Assembly (NCBI GenBank): GCA_001643675.2
Contig: LSRY02000049.1
Coordinates: 248,001 to 312,000, forward strand
Reading direction: 5' to 3'
Length of the DNA stretch: 64,000 nt
Origin: Monocercomonoides exilis
Taxonomy: Eukaryota > Preaxostyla > Oxymonadida > Polymastigidae
Part shown: positions 12,543 to 24,774 of the stretch, in pieces
Layout of the letters: each line of letters opens with the position of its first letter
Numbering within the stretch: the first letter of the stretch is position 1
Program-made: the position numbers and the translations under genes
The notes under the pieces: model-generated
Database searches by the model: none
What the model saw: only the letters and a program-made list of their open reading frames with translations
Told to the model about the DNA's origin: nothing

Positions 12543-15500
12543 TTAATATTGTGACGTATTGACAAATAGTGAGTCATGCAACGATTCTTCCATATCGAAC
12601 TCTTCTTCCTCTTCTCCTTCTCCTTCAGCATCAACCTTTGCCTCTTTCCTCTTCTTCCCTCTTATGATGAATGACGGGAAGAACGAGAACACAGATGAAG
12701 GAGCAACTTCAGGAGGAGCCTGCACAGAAGCAACTGAGCCCACAAACGAAGACATCGAAGACATCGAAGGCGAGGAAGAGAGAAGCGAAGGCGACGCACG
12801 CCCTTCTGTGGAGGCAGCACGCACTGCAGCAGGCGATAACGCAGAAGGCACGGACTCAGCAGCTGAATGCAGAGAAGAGAGAGAAGGAGAGCGCGTAACT
12901 GAGCAAGAATGGAAAGTGGAACGAGGACGAGAAAGAGAGCGAGAAAGAGAACGTGAACGAGAATGTGATTTTGATTGTGAGTGTGACAGAGAAAAAGAGA
13001 AAGAATCTTTTCTCTTCGAAGCAAATGAGTCTTCGTCTGAAGAACTTTCTTCTTCTCTTCTGCTTTGCACACTCTTCCTTTTGATCAACTGTTCAGCCAG
13101 ATAAGATTGAAGCTCGGATGAAGAAGAAGAGGAAGAGGAAGAAGATGAAGAAGATGAAGAAGATGAAGAAGATGAAGAAGATGAAGAAGGATGAGGTTTG
13201 GCTTGTGAAGGAGCAGATTGTTTGGACAGAAATTGAGGAGGCCGTATGACACTTGGTGCTGCTGATGAAAGAGGAGGAAAGGGAAAGTTGGCATTTGCAG
13301 AAGGAAGAGGAGGAGCAGGAGGAACAGAGGGAGAAGAAGGAACATGTTTGGCAAATGGATAAGGAGAAGAAGAAGGAAGAGAAGAACCGTATGGGGGAAG
13401 TGAAGGAAGCGAAGAAGGTGGAGAGGGAAGGGGAGGAGGGGGAGGAGGAGCACTGCAAGTAGATTGTGGAAGAGGAGAATGCGAAGCTTGTTGTTTTGAA
13501 AAAACAGGAGAAGATGTTCCCAAGGAATGGATCGAAAGTCCAGGCAAAGGAGAAAGAAGAGGCGGGGCTGGCGGAATGGATGTGGGAGGAGAAGAAGCAG
13601 AAGAGGTTGAAGAAGCAGAAGAAGCAGGCTTTTTAGGAGACACAAGCCGATTGGCCGACTTGCTGCGAGTAGATGCTTCTTTTGGTGCTTGGGGCATCTG
13701 CGAGACAAGAGAAGATCTTCTTGAATGAGCATCTTTTGGAGCTTGTTTTCTGTGAATGTTCTGTTGCAGTTGTTGTTGTGGTGGTTGTTGCTTTTGTGGC
13801 TGTTGCTTTTGTAGCGGTTTCTGTTGTTGATGCTGCATCTGCCTCAGTGGATGTGCCACTTTTGTTGGGGTTGAGGCAGTTGCATCTGGAATGGAAGACG
13901 ATGAAAGAGACTTCACTTTGATAGCTCCTGTTGGCTGGGGCGATATCAATGAAGATGACAGAACAGGATGGCTTGCTGAAGGAATATACGGACGAGCACT
14001 CGAAAAAGAAGAAGAGGAGGAAGAGGAGGAAGAGCGGGAAGAGGAGGAATATGAAGATGAAGATGATGAAGAAGAAGAAGGATAAGATGGAGTATCTTTT
14101 CTCTCTGCGTGCTTTTTGGAGAAGAACGTATTTTGTGGGGATCGTTTCTCTTTGGACAGAATCCGATGACGTTCAATTGATTCTTCATTGGCAGCTCCAT
14201 CTCCTGTATGCACCACCTCCTTCTTCGTTGCCCTTTCTCTCTCCTCTTTCTCTTTCTCTTTCTCTCTTCTCCTCTTCTCCTCTTTCTCTGCTTTCTCCTT
14301 CTCCTTCCTCATCTTCTTCTCCCGCTCCAACCGCTTCTTCTCCTCCTTTGACAGTTCATTGCTTTCCTTCGATGTTCTGAAGAAGTTGCTGATGGAGTTA
14401 AATATCCCCGATATGAGCGAAGGAGATGTTCCTTTTGGTGTATCTGCACTCTTCTTGTGCTGAGCATAATGCTCATCGGGCATGGCACACACTCCTCCTC
14501 CAGCATCATAACTGTCATAACTGCTATAATCACCATAATCATCATAGGAATTGCTTGCTTTGGACATTTTTTGCTCAAGTTGGAACTCTGGTTTGACCTT
14601 CGAACACTCTCCTTCTTTTTCTTCTTCTTTTTCTTCTTCTTTTTCTTCTTCTTTTTCTTTGGCCTTCTTGTATTTTGGCTGTGGTGGTGGAATAGCAAAC
14701 GAAGGGGGTGTGGAAGAAGGCAATGCCTTGGGCGATTTCTTTGGCGAAGAGCTTTTTCTTTTCGATTTTTCAGCCACTCTTTTTCTTTCTGCAAGTTCAG
14801 CTTCTCTTTCTCTTTTGACTGATGCTGCTTTTCTTCTCTCATTCATTAGTCTTTGATCACTGCTGACTTTCCTCTTTTTGTCTTCCACCGCCCATACACC
14901 TTCTTTTTCTTCATCTTTTCCTTCTTCTTCTCTTCTTCTTCTTCTTCTGTTCCTTCTTCTTTCGATCTCCATTTGCTCCATCTCTGCCAGCAGAATCTCT
15001 TCCCTCTGCGCTTCCCACACGAAGTCTATCGCTTCTTTGCCTTCTGCAACGTACCCTGCCCCCAACAATGGCTCAACTTTTGCTCTTTCTTCTTCCTTTG
15101 CTTTCATCTTCATGTTATAATCTTGTAATTGTATTTCTTCTTTAACTTTCTCTTTCTCTTTCTCTTCTTCTTCTTCTTCTTCTTCTTCTTTGAATAATTC
15201 TTCCTCGGCCTCTCGTTCGAATTCGTTGTCTTCTTCTTCGATTTCTCCTTCTTCTTCTCCTTCTTCTCCTTCTGATGATGATGAGGAGGAGGAGGCTTCC
15301 TTGTTTGCTTCCTCCTCCTCCTCCTCTTCTTCTTCTTCTTCTTTTGTTTTTTCTCCACTTACAATAATATGTTCCACCTCCTTTTCCTTTCTCTTTCCTT
15401 CCTCTCCTTCTCCCTCTTTCCCTTTCCCTTTCCCTTTACTTCTCTTTTTCCTTCTCTTCTTCTCTTCTTCTTTCTCTTTCTCTCTTTCTGTTTCAGCAGC

Positions 15501-18500
15501 CTCAACCTTGCGAATAGAGGCAACAGTTGCCATTGTTGTGTCCATCTGCAGTGCATCGTCCATCGTCTTCCCAAGTTCTCCCTCGCTGCCCATTGCAAAC
15601 AAGCTCTTCTGCTGTGCATATTCATCAGCTGGGGGAGATGATAATGATAATGATGATGATGAGAAGAAGGAAGAGGAGGAGGAAGGAGAGGAAGAGGAAG
15701 GAGAGAAGAAGAAAGAAGAAGAAGAAGATGATGATGATGGTTGTAGTTGTGGTTGTGGTGGTGATGAAGAAGGAAAGAAGGAAGAAGAGAAGCCAGACTG
15801 AAGCTGAGAAGGCTCAAAGAATGCAGATGATGGCGGAGGAGCAGAAGAAAAGCCAAAAGAAGGAGCAGGGGCGAATACAGATGAAGAGGAAGAGAAAGAA
15901 GAGGAAGAGGAAGATGAAGATGAAGATGAGGAGGAGGAGGAAAAACCAAAATGAGTTTGTTCGGTTGACTTGTAGACTGGCTGCTGATTGAAAGAAGAAG
16001 AAAAGGGAGAAGAGAAATAATTAGGTTGGGATGAAGCTGATGAAGAAGAAGAAGTCCAAATAGAAGAAGAAGAAGAGGAGGAGGAGGAAGAAGGGAACAA
16101 TGGTGATTGTGATTGTGATGAATAAGACAATGAAGACGCAAAGGGAGACGAGTAGAAAGAGGCTGGGAGAGACGAGGAAACAGAGTCTGTTCCATTGGCA
16201 GGAGGAGGCAGAAGAGGCAGGGTCTTCTGAGAAGACACATCAAAATGAGAAGCAGAAGATGGGAGCGAAACAGCCTTCATCTCAGCCAGTGTGGGCGAGA
16301 TTGTCCCTTCTGAGTGAGTGGACGAGGCATCGCTGCTCCACATTGCGAACGGATTCGCACTCAAATCAGCCTGTTCTTTCGGCTCTTGGGCAATGGAGCC
16401 CCCAATCAATGAAGAAGGTGGATGCGTTGACTGGTTAGTCTGCTGCTCCTGTTGCTGTTGCTGCTTCTGTTCAAACACAGCTATTCCACTTGCATCCAAA
16501 TTGCTTCTTCTCTGGATGACTCCATCACCGCCTTCACCACCGCCGCCGCTATCATCTTCTGCAGAATGCAAAGTAGCGTCTGGCACATGCAGCAGCGTCT
16601 GCCCTCTGCTCAGTGCAGAAGAAGAACTTTCAGACAGATCCATCGTCCTCTCCTGGTTGCTCTTGTGATACAGCGAGTGCGACAGCGTAAGCGCAACCGT
16701 CACGTCTTCCGAGGCAATCGTGGCTGTGTTCACAGAAAAGGAAGATAATTGTGCTTTCCCATTGGAATTGTCATTGATTCCATCGCCTGAGGAAGAGATG
16801 GAGGCTGTGGGGGCATCGGAATCAATAGATGAGTGTGAGTTGTGTGGAGAATGGATTCTTTGGACAGTTTCTTGATCAGTTGCAGTGAAGGCACGCAAAA
16901 TGCATCCGTTTTGGTCTGTTTTGAGTGAAAGTGTTTGAGAAGAAGAAGAAGAAGATGATGATGATGATGATGAAGTGGAGGTGTCTGAAGAGAATGGCTG
17001 GTGATGTGCAGAAGAGGTGGATGTGGTGGAAGAAGAGGTGGAAGAGGAAGATGTAGAAGAAGGAACAGGAGCAAACGGAGAAGGAGAAGGAGAAGTGGAA
17101 GAAGAGGAAGAAGAAGAAGATGATGATGATGAAGAGAACGAGAATGGCAAAGGTGAATTGTGAGGTGTGATGAGCTGAGTAAGAGGCGATGAAGTGCCAT
17201 TTGGAATGGAAGAAGAAGAATTTGCAAGCAGCGGAGAAGCTGATGTGGAAGGGGTATTGTTCGATGAGGTGACCACATGTGAATCCGGCAGAGGAGGTGA
17301 AGGAGACTGCTGCAGCTGCTGTGTCGATTGTGTTCTGAGTGATTGAGGTGCCTTTGTTGCATCAGAGCTGCTCAGCGTCTGTTTGATTGATGTGTCCGCT
17401 TTGCTTAACACAGGAGAGGGGAAAGGGGTTGTATTGTTATTATTGTTATTGTTGTTGTTGTTATTCTCCTTCGACAAGGAAGACGAAGGAGATTTGTCTA
17501 ATTCATTGCCATTGTTGTGGTTATTATTGTTATTATTGTTATTGTTATTGTGGTTAGAGCGATTGACATGGAGCTGGTTGAAGTCTGGGGAGAACGGGTT
17601 GAGTGACGAAAAGAGCTCTGACGAAGGCGGCTGGCGCTCAAACGAAGAGGATGAAGGAGGATGAGGTGTTGACCCGCTGTCAGCAGCTGCGCGGTTGCTG
17701 TCCTTCTTTGTGTCTGAGACAGCGCCTGCTGTCGCAGCAATAGCAGCAATGTCAGCATCTTCTGCATCTGCATCTGCATCTGCCTCAGCTCCTGTGTCAG
17801 CACCAGTAACACCTTCAGCTTCAGCAGACATTCGGAGTCCCGATCCAGCATGTGCCGAGGAATCTGAGTGAGGAGCTGTTTTTACCGCGCTTGCTGTGCT
17901 GTCTGCTTTTCTATCTTCTTCTCTCTTCAGAGCAGACGCTGGAGACATTACTGAAGCTGAAGCTGTGGCTGTGGCAGCAGCAGTAGCTGTCAATGGAGCT
18001 TTCGATGGGGCTGTCACTGCAGCGACAGGTGAAGGCGACAGTGTCAGTGTCAGTGTGGGTGTAGGTGTTGGTGTTGCCACTGTGGTACCTGCTGTTGGCG
18101 TGGCTGTCTGTGCAACTTCGCTGGCTTCACAGATTTTGCTGGCTCTTGTGTTCTTCTGCGACTGCTGTGATGTCATTGTTCGGATGGGAGGCGTTGCAAG
18201 AGATGGATTTGAGAGCGGATAGGTGTTTGGCGAGGATACATCGGCATCTGGTTTTGGTTTGATCTGAATGGATTGGTTTCAATTAGATAGATTGTATATA
18301 TGTGTGGTTTTGATGATGCACATTTCAACATTCAATGGATATTTTAAAAAATGGAAAGAAAAAAGAAAAGAAAAGAAAAGAAAAGAAAAGAAAAGAACCT
18401 AATAAAATAACTTCACAATAGAAATATTAATCACACCTTCCAGTCAAACACTCTCAAATTTGGCGGGATTTTTTCGAGCCACGACTCAAAAGGAGCACTA

Positions 18501-20003
18501 AGAACATCATATTTTGGGTCTTCATCGAACGAAAGCGCAGAAACGGAGTCGAAATAAGAGGAGAACTCGGATGGCATCCCTTCGAAAAGGCTCTTTGTTG
18601 AAGTGGATTTTTTGCATTGACTGGAAGTGTGTGAGCCAAATTGCATGTGAAATAAAAAATTATATTCAAATGGAAAAATGGAAAATTGGAAAAATATTTG
18701 ATTTTAAAAAAATGAGCAAAATAAATAAATTAATGAAGAAGAATGTGACAAAATTGACAAGAAATTCCAGATCAAATTTAAAGATATTTTTGAGCAATAG
18801 ACAATTGCAATAAAATAGATTCAAGTCCATTTATTCCATTTTTAGTGAAATTTTTATTATTTAAAAATGATCAAAAAATAACACTAGACACACTAAATTC
18901 TTGAGCATCTCTCTTCAGGGGACATTCGCTCTCGAAACTGCCACGGCAGAGAGCCTTTAAATAGATATGCAAACAGATATCCAAGAGATATCAGATCGTC
19001 TCTTCGTGTCGCTTCAATTTCTTCATGAACGTTCTTTAAAAGGCAAATAAGTGTAATGTTAATGATTGGGAGGGGGGGGGGGGGGACATATTTTTATTTT
19101 TGAATGAAAAAAGAAGTAATACAAAGCATATTCAAAAAATATTAGTTCAATTTGTAGTTTAAAGCATTAATAGTCCTCCAAACAATTGAAATATATCTCA
19201 TCGTTCCAACAAGTCCATGTCTCCTTGCGAATGGGATATGCTTCTGCGTAATAGAGTTTCTATATTCTTTTGATAGGCCAAAGTCAATGACGAATATCAT
19301 TTCATCCATTGATCCAAGTCCAATTAGAAAGTTTTCTGGTTTTATATCACGATGAATCTAAAAAAGGTGCACATCACAACAAAAAAAATGTAAATGAAAG
19401 GAAAGAAGCACACATATCCCATTGAATGAAGCGTTTCTATGCGATTTATCAACTGTATTGCTATTTTTGATACTGTTACAAGTGAGAAGTGCCTCTTTGA
19501 ATGTTTGTGGAGCTCATCCAATGTTGGGCCTAACAATTCCATTACCAAAGCATTGAATTGTTTATTGGTCCAATAATATCGAACCTTAAAATCGGAATTA
19601 TTCTTTTTTAAATGTTAAAAAGTTGCTCAGACCTTTGGATAGCCATGATGATTCATGAATTGTTTATATCTGTGATATTCGTGTTCAAGTTTTGGAGATC
19701 TGCATCTAGATCTCTTAAATGAAATTATGATTAACTAAAAAAATAAATTGAGCTAATTACAACCTCAATTTTGGTAGCATAAAGTTGTCTCGATTGAACA
19801 CTTTCCGTTAAGAAAACTACTCCTAAAAAAAAATTTTTTTTTAAAAAGAAAATTACTGTCAATGCATTAAAGGTGATTGATGTACCGAAAGATCCTTTGC
19901 CAATAAGTTTCAACAGTTTGTACCTATTAGAAATAATATTTGGGAGTTGACTAAATTCTGTCCCTTGAATATCATCTTTAAATGTCGTGCGCAATTGCTC
20001 CAT
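12543..20003 (-). CDS. Casein kinase 1-type protein kinase with a giant low-complexity tail
   Basis: Eight exons: 19886-20003, 19764-19822, 19633-19713, 19414-19584, 19184-19357, 18894-19033, 18437-18620 and 12543-18263. Phases agree throughout and the product is about 2,215 residues. Residues 1-310 form a complete CK1 domain: glycine loop GKGSFGVVF, catalytic lysine in [29 protein letters not shown], then [28 protein letters not shown] and a closing VFDWK. The exon at 18437-18620 supplies the last C-lobe segment and joins through donor GTGTGT at 18893. The tail contains runs of Ser, Asn, Gln and Glu, Pro-rich blocks and a basic/acidic coiled region (about plus 14200-15500). It has no recognised domain and is probably disordered. 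CK1 enzymes phosphorylate Ser/Thr; the many Ser runs could be substrates in cis, which is inference. Confidence 0.88.
18361..18395. repeat. AAAAG pentanucleotide microsatellite
   Basis: Seven perfect AAAAG units inside the last intron of the CK1 gene. Confidence 0.95.
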
Positions 20004-20553
20004 AATATTTGATTAATGTAATTTTAAATATTGTGGTATTGCAACAAAAAAGCCCTTCAAAGTTATGAAAATCCCCAAATTATTGAATTGTGTGATCATA
20101 ACCACATTTAAATTTCTTTTAGGATTCGAAGAGACAAAATTGAAAATACAAAAATTTTGTATTTAAGTTGAATGGCATCGCATGAAAAAATAAATATCAA
20201 AAAGCATATATAGATATTCAACAAGAAAAATATTGTTTATTGCGGTTTGAATATTCGTGAATAAACCATAAATCCTTTGAGTCAGTTTTTTATTGAAACA
20301 TTCACTCACCGTGAATGTTAGTTACAAAATGTTAGAAATAGGCCTTTGCGACAAACCGACATTTCAAGAGCCTTTCAACAAGTCGACCAACATAAAAGTC
20401 GATTTGTTTTTGACAAATTTTGACATGAAAAAAAAAATTAATATATAAATAAATAAATATAAACCATTTGTTTTTCATAATTATTTGAATATTATTATAA
20501 TATCATTCAGATAATTTTTCATGAAAAAAATTTTATATGGGTCATTATTTTTC
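20004..20553. other. Intergenic upstream of the CK1 gene
   Basis: 550 AT-rich bases, presumably including the CK1 promoter. No gene is seen. It ends at the target duplication of the MITE at 20558. Confidence 0.5.
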
Positions 20554-20557
20554 ATAT

Positions 20558-20735
20558 GGGACGAAATTTATTGCTTTATGAATTTTGTTCCACACAATGC
20601 TTTCAAAGATTTTCTTCAACTTTTTAACATTAAAATTTGTTGTTTTACATGATAACGTTAGAATTATAATTATTCGAAGCAGAGATAGTTTGGAACAAAT
20701 TATTGAATTTTTCATAAATGCAAGAATTTTGACCC
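20558..20735. mobile_element. 178-bp MITE, family 1, copy 1, with ATAT target duplication
   Basis: The element starts GGGACGAAATTTATTGC and ends GCAAGAATTTTGACCC, which are imperfect terminal inverted repeats of about 30 bp (core GCWTTTATGAA). It is flanked by ATAT on both sides (20554-20557 and 20736-20739). Its length matches copy 2 exactly and copy 3 within one base. It has no coding capacity; the short open frames in it are chance. The right part of this copy lies inside the left arm of the 403-bp inverted repeat. Confidence 0.88.
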
Positions 20736-21107
20736 ATATCGTAACTTTGTTCGAAGAAAGATCTTTTTTTAAGTAATTATGGTATAATGAGAAAAAAGTC
20801 AAAAATACATGTTTATAAATAAATAGAAAAAGAATCTTGATTGAATTTTTGAAAACCAAGTTAATTTGAGAAAAAATATGAAAATTCCATTATAACATTT
20901 ATTTATTCAGAAATTTTTAATGTTAAAATTATTTAGCATCACAATACCTTTCAATTCCAGTCATTGAAAATTATTGATTATTATTTGAGTTTAATTGAAT
21001 GATATTGCTTTTTTATATGCTTCGAATCACTTATCATTTGTTTTCAAATGAATTATTGTTTTATTAAATTTTGATTCGAAATTGAAAGGTTTTTATTTTG
21101 GAAGCTG
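20705..21107 (+). repeat. Left arm of a perfect 403-bp inverted repeat
   Basis: The reverse complement of this segment equals 24347-24749 over all 403 bases that I compared. Its outer boundary falls inside the family-1 MITE at 20558-20735. It contains no gene. Confidence 0.95.
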
Positions 21108-21759
21108 TGTTTTTTTTTGACTTTATTTATATCATGTGCGATATATATCATATTTTTACCAATTCGGGAGGTGACAAGAGAATTAAAATTTGAGGCATTT
21201 TGTTGAGGTTGAAATGGGAAATTATTTCAAAAAGGAAAAGAGAAATTTTGTGAAAGATAAATGTTATTGATAAAATTTTGAGAAGATATGAAAAAAGAAG
21301 AGTTCAGAAACTGCATTACTATATTCAATTGTCTTGTTGTTTTTCATCGTTTTTTATTTGTTATTCGTTTCAAACATTGACATAATTTTATTTATTGAAA
21401 AGATAACTAATTTTGAAAAAAGCAATTCATATATCTTGATGCGAAAAAACATTTGTTTGTGTTTTTTTTGGGATCTTTTTGTTTTTGATAGATTCGATAG
21501 ATGAACTTGTCAAAAAACAAAAAACATTAAATAAACTTTTGCAATTACAATTTTTCAATTCCTATTTACCAGCGTGCAAGTGAAAATGAAGAAAAAAGAT
21601 AAAACTTAAAAAAAAAAGTGAGGTAATTTTTGTTAAATCAATGAATGCCAAAAAGAATCTGTCTTTTTGTTAAGCTTCGTTTTATTCACAAGCACCAGGC
21701 CATTTATTGTTCCTATTCAGTCAGATTTATAAACGTTAAAAAAAATTAAGGAAAAGTCC
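21108..21759. other. AT-rich spacer inside the 403-bp inverted repeat
   Basis: Between the left repeat arm and the surface-protein fragment. No coding sequence or further repeat is recognised. Confidence 0.4.
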
Positions 21760-22907
21760 TTATCCACATTCTTTTGCTGTGCATTTCTGGAATTCACAAC
21801 CACTGATCCTCACACATGACGAAATTGATTCAGCAAATATTCCTCCTCCAGAACCGTTTTTTACTGTGCATACATTGAATGAATTGTTCTCAATCTTGAT
21901 TGAATTATTTGTGTAACACATGATTCCTCCCCCAACATAGTTTGCATAGCAGTCGTTGAACCAACAAAATTTCACTGAAAGCGTTCCAGATCCCAGATTA
22001 TACATATTAATCGCCCCTCCACTCGAAACTCCATCTGTATAAGATCCACTTGACCCAGTGGTTTTTGAGCCATTCCACACACACCAGGTGAACGAATTCG
22101 CCCCATTGTCTGTAATCTGCTGTCTCGCTGGTTTCGATGGATTCCCTTCACTTCCACTGATTGCAACATTCTGAGAGCGATAGCACCTGGCAAATGAGGT
22201 GTTTGAGGCATCCAGGGAAGATGAGGGGCTGTTCAGTGGGGGACTATTCCCCCATCATACACATCCCACACCGATGAAAATGTGCACCCACTCATCAGAA
22301 ACGAGGTTTGGCCCAACCCTTCACCCAGATGTGTTGTTTTCTGTGGATTTGTGGAGATGTTGAAGAAGGTTAGCTGGGTAAGTGTCACAAGGGGTGTCAG
22401 GTGAGGTGCTAGAAATGGGGCTGAAGACACACAAAAAGATGAGAAACCAGACTCACTCACCAATACACTCCCACCTTCTCCACTTTCTTCTTCTCTTCCT
22501 TCACCTCTTCCTTCTCCACCTCTTCTTCCTCCGCCTTCTCGTTGTCCCCCTCTCTCTCCTCCTTCACCTCTTCCTCTTCCTCTTCCCCATCCGACTCTTC
22601 CTCTTCCCCCACCTTCTCTCTCACTCATCTTCTGCCCCATCCTCCCCTCTCCTCCAAACAGTCTCCCACACACATTTCCTCCTCTTCCAACCCCTTTCAG
22701 CGTGATGTTCCAAAACACCCCTCTGCACCCGCCCAGTTCAAACACCCCCGCCTCCTTGCCCTCCCCCATCTCCACACCACATCCCTTCACCACAACCACA
22801 TTCCCCTTCATTCCACACGCTATCCTCCCAATTTCATCTCCAATCAGCTCAATCCCCTTCAACTCAACCATCATGCTCCATAACTCCCTCACAAAAAAAT
22901 ATCTCAT
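21760..22907 (-). pseudogene. Fragment of a beta-helix surface-protein gene, frameshifted
   Basis: The upstream part (22233-22907) encodes RYFFVRELWSMMVELKG and GGSVLVSESGFSSFCVSS, then VWDVYDGGIVP. The frame then breaks within a C-run near 22237-22245 and resumes one base off with LNSPSSSLDASNTSFARC. It continues as short right-handed beta-helix repeats (GGAINMYNLGSG, CWFNDCYANYVGGGIMCY, NSFNVCTVKNGSGGGIFAE) to a stop at 21760. This wording is typical of the large POMP-like surface proteins of oxymonads. The signal peptide, most of the helix, the membrane segment and the pseudokinase are missing, so the piece is truncated at both ends. A Gly/Glu/Arg-rich insertion (22480-22620) is unusual for the family. 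It lies between the two arms of the 403-bp inverted repeat. Confidence 0.75.
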
Positions 22908-23569
22908 CTTCTTCCTTTTTCCAACTTTTCTTCAAATGTCTCTAAATAATCATATCTCTGATTTTCCCGCTCCCTTCTTTCTTCGCCTCCATCAGATTTT
23001 CATAAAATTTTCTCTTTCAATCGAACTTCCAAAAAAAATGTCTTTTTCTTCTCAATCATTTGCCAAATTTCTTCTTCTGCTGCATCATCAATCCCTTGAT
23101 CTCATTTTCGGCTTTTAACAAGATTCGTCCTATATGTCTTCCCAAACCTTCAAAAATTTTTTATCTTCTTTTCCATTCATCTCATTTATATTTCACGCCC
23201 CCTCACTCCTCCAAGCGCCCCTTCAATTATTATTTCCTGACTTCTTTAATGCATTTTATATCCTCTCTTTCCTTATTCTATAGGCATATATTCACAGTAA
23301 ATATACCTGAAAAAATATTCTAATTTCAACAACAATAATAATTAATGATAAAAAGCACAAATATAAAAAATACAAACCTATATCTTTTATGATGACCATT
23401 CTTCACTGATTTTCTTCTCCTCCTCCGAATATTGTTCCGTTCTGCCAACAAAACCCATCTTCTCCTTCTTCGATTACTTTCTGCTTCCTGAAATAAATAT
23501 TGATCAAAGTCCAAACTTCTGTTCTGATTCTGTAAAAAATAATTTTAACTTCAAAATTCATTTAAATAT
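22908..23569. other. Non-coding or decayed spacer
   Basis: 662 AT-rich bases. On the minus strand, 23390-23534 has acceptor- and donor-like ends around an Arg-rich stretch (ESNRRRRRWVLL). It could be a relic exon, but the support is weak. Confidence 0.3.
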
Positions 23570-24031
23570 ACGAGGAAGAAGGCGAAGAAGAGGAAAAGGA
23601 AGACGAAGAAGACGAAGACGAAGACGAAGAAGACGAAGAAGAAGAAGAAGAGAAGAGGAAGAAGAAGAAGAAAGAGAAGAGGAAGACGAAGAATGGCAGA
23701 TTCTGCATGTTCAATTGCTATTTGCAGTGCAGTCGCATTTGGAATGTCAAACTTTGTTCGGCAGATGTACATTATGGAGCAATGCATGAATATTTAGAAG
23801 TGATGAAGAGAAGTTGTTTCTGAAGGTGCTGAGTGTGGAGAGTGAGAGAGAGAGAGAGAATAAAAAGGAAGAGAAGAAAGAGAAGAAGAAGAAGAATATT
23901 GTCCAGTATGAATCTAATGGATATGTTTGATTGATAGAAGTAATTAGAACGAACCAAAGGAATTCAAATATTGTTTCTTTTTCTTCTTCTTCTCTTCAAA
24001 TATGTCCAGTATTGAGTGTGTAAAAATTATG
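23570..24031 (+). pseudogene. Relic of an acidic/coiled-coil protein gene
   Basis: One frame stays coding-like for about 150 codons: a GAA-rich tract, then QILHVQLLFAVQSHLEC, then SDEEKLFLKVLSVESERE, then KNIVQYESNGYV. It is interrupted only by two TGA codons (near 23787 and 23929) and ends at a TAA. Both TGA codons could derive from CGA by C-to-T change. No start and no family are recognised. Short introns of 23-31 bp are an alternative reading, but they would be shorter than any well-supported intron here. Confidence 0.45.
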
Positions 24032-24346
24032 GACTTTTAATTATAATCGTTCTTTTTTTCCTCCTCCTCCTTCTTCTTTAAATTCTTCTTCTAATTCTTC
24101 TCTTTTTTCTTCTTCTTCTTCGTCGTCATCATCATTAACATTATCTCCTTTTTCTCCATTTTTTCTATCAATTCCAATAACAATACTTATTTTAATTATA
24201 TTTCTTTTACATCTCTTTCTTCTTTTTCATTTTCTTCATATTGTATCTACTGCTTTGTATATAATAACATTTCGTTTTTAATATTTTCTAACACGCAATA
24301 AATCTAAAATAAATCGTTCTAAACATTCAAAAAGTCTAATAAAAAG

Positions 24347-24749
24347 CAGCTTCCAAAATAAAAACCTTTCAATTTCGAATCAAAATTTAATAAAACAATA
24401 ATTCATTTGAAAACAAATGATAAGTGATTCGAAGCATATAAAAAAGCAATATCATTCAATTAAACTCAAATAATAATCAATAATTTTCAATGACTGGAAT
24501 TGAAAGGTATTGTGATGCTAAATAATTTTAACATTAAAAATTTCTGAATAAATAAATGTTATAATGGAATTTTCATATTTTTTCTCAAATTAACTTGGTT
24601 TTCAAAAATTCAATCAAGATTCTTTTTCTATTTATTTATAAACATGTATTTTTGACTTTTTTCTCATTATACCATAATTACTTAAAAAAAGATCTTTCTT
24701 CGAACAAAGTTACGATATGGGTCAAAATTCTTGCATTTATGAAAAATTC
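24347..24749 (-). repeat. Right arm of the perfect 403-bp inverted repeat
   Basis: Exact reverse complement of 20705-21107. It includes only the first 31 bases (24719-24749) of the family-1 MITE before the similarity stops. Confidence 0.95.
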
Positions 24750-24774
24750 TTTCGATATTATCGAAAGAATTTTT
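24742..24774. repeat. Perfect 16-bp hairpin at the inverted-repeat breakpoint
   Basis: AAAAATTCTTTCGATA, one T, then its exact reverse complement. The inner edge spans base 24749, where the 403-bp repeat ends. Confidence 0.9.

Noticed and set aside
12559-17851. Many long open frames opposite or beside the CK1 tail, rich in Leu, Glu or His
   Set aside because: GAA/TCT-type repeats stay open in several frames. Only the minus-strand Ser/Asn frame joins a recognisable domain with proper splice phases.
18893-20003. A truncated CK1 kinase of about 247 residues ending at TAG 18893
   Set aside because: The TAG overlaps a GTGTGT donor, and the missing C-lobe is found in phase at 18437-18620.
20545-20859. 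Similar 60-100-codon open frames at 20545, 24595, 51054 and 55127, seemingly a small protein family
   Set aside because: They coincide with copies of the 178-bp MITE and its flanks. The shared peptide words come from the repeat, not from coding constraint.
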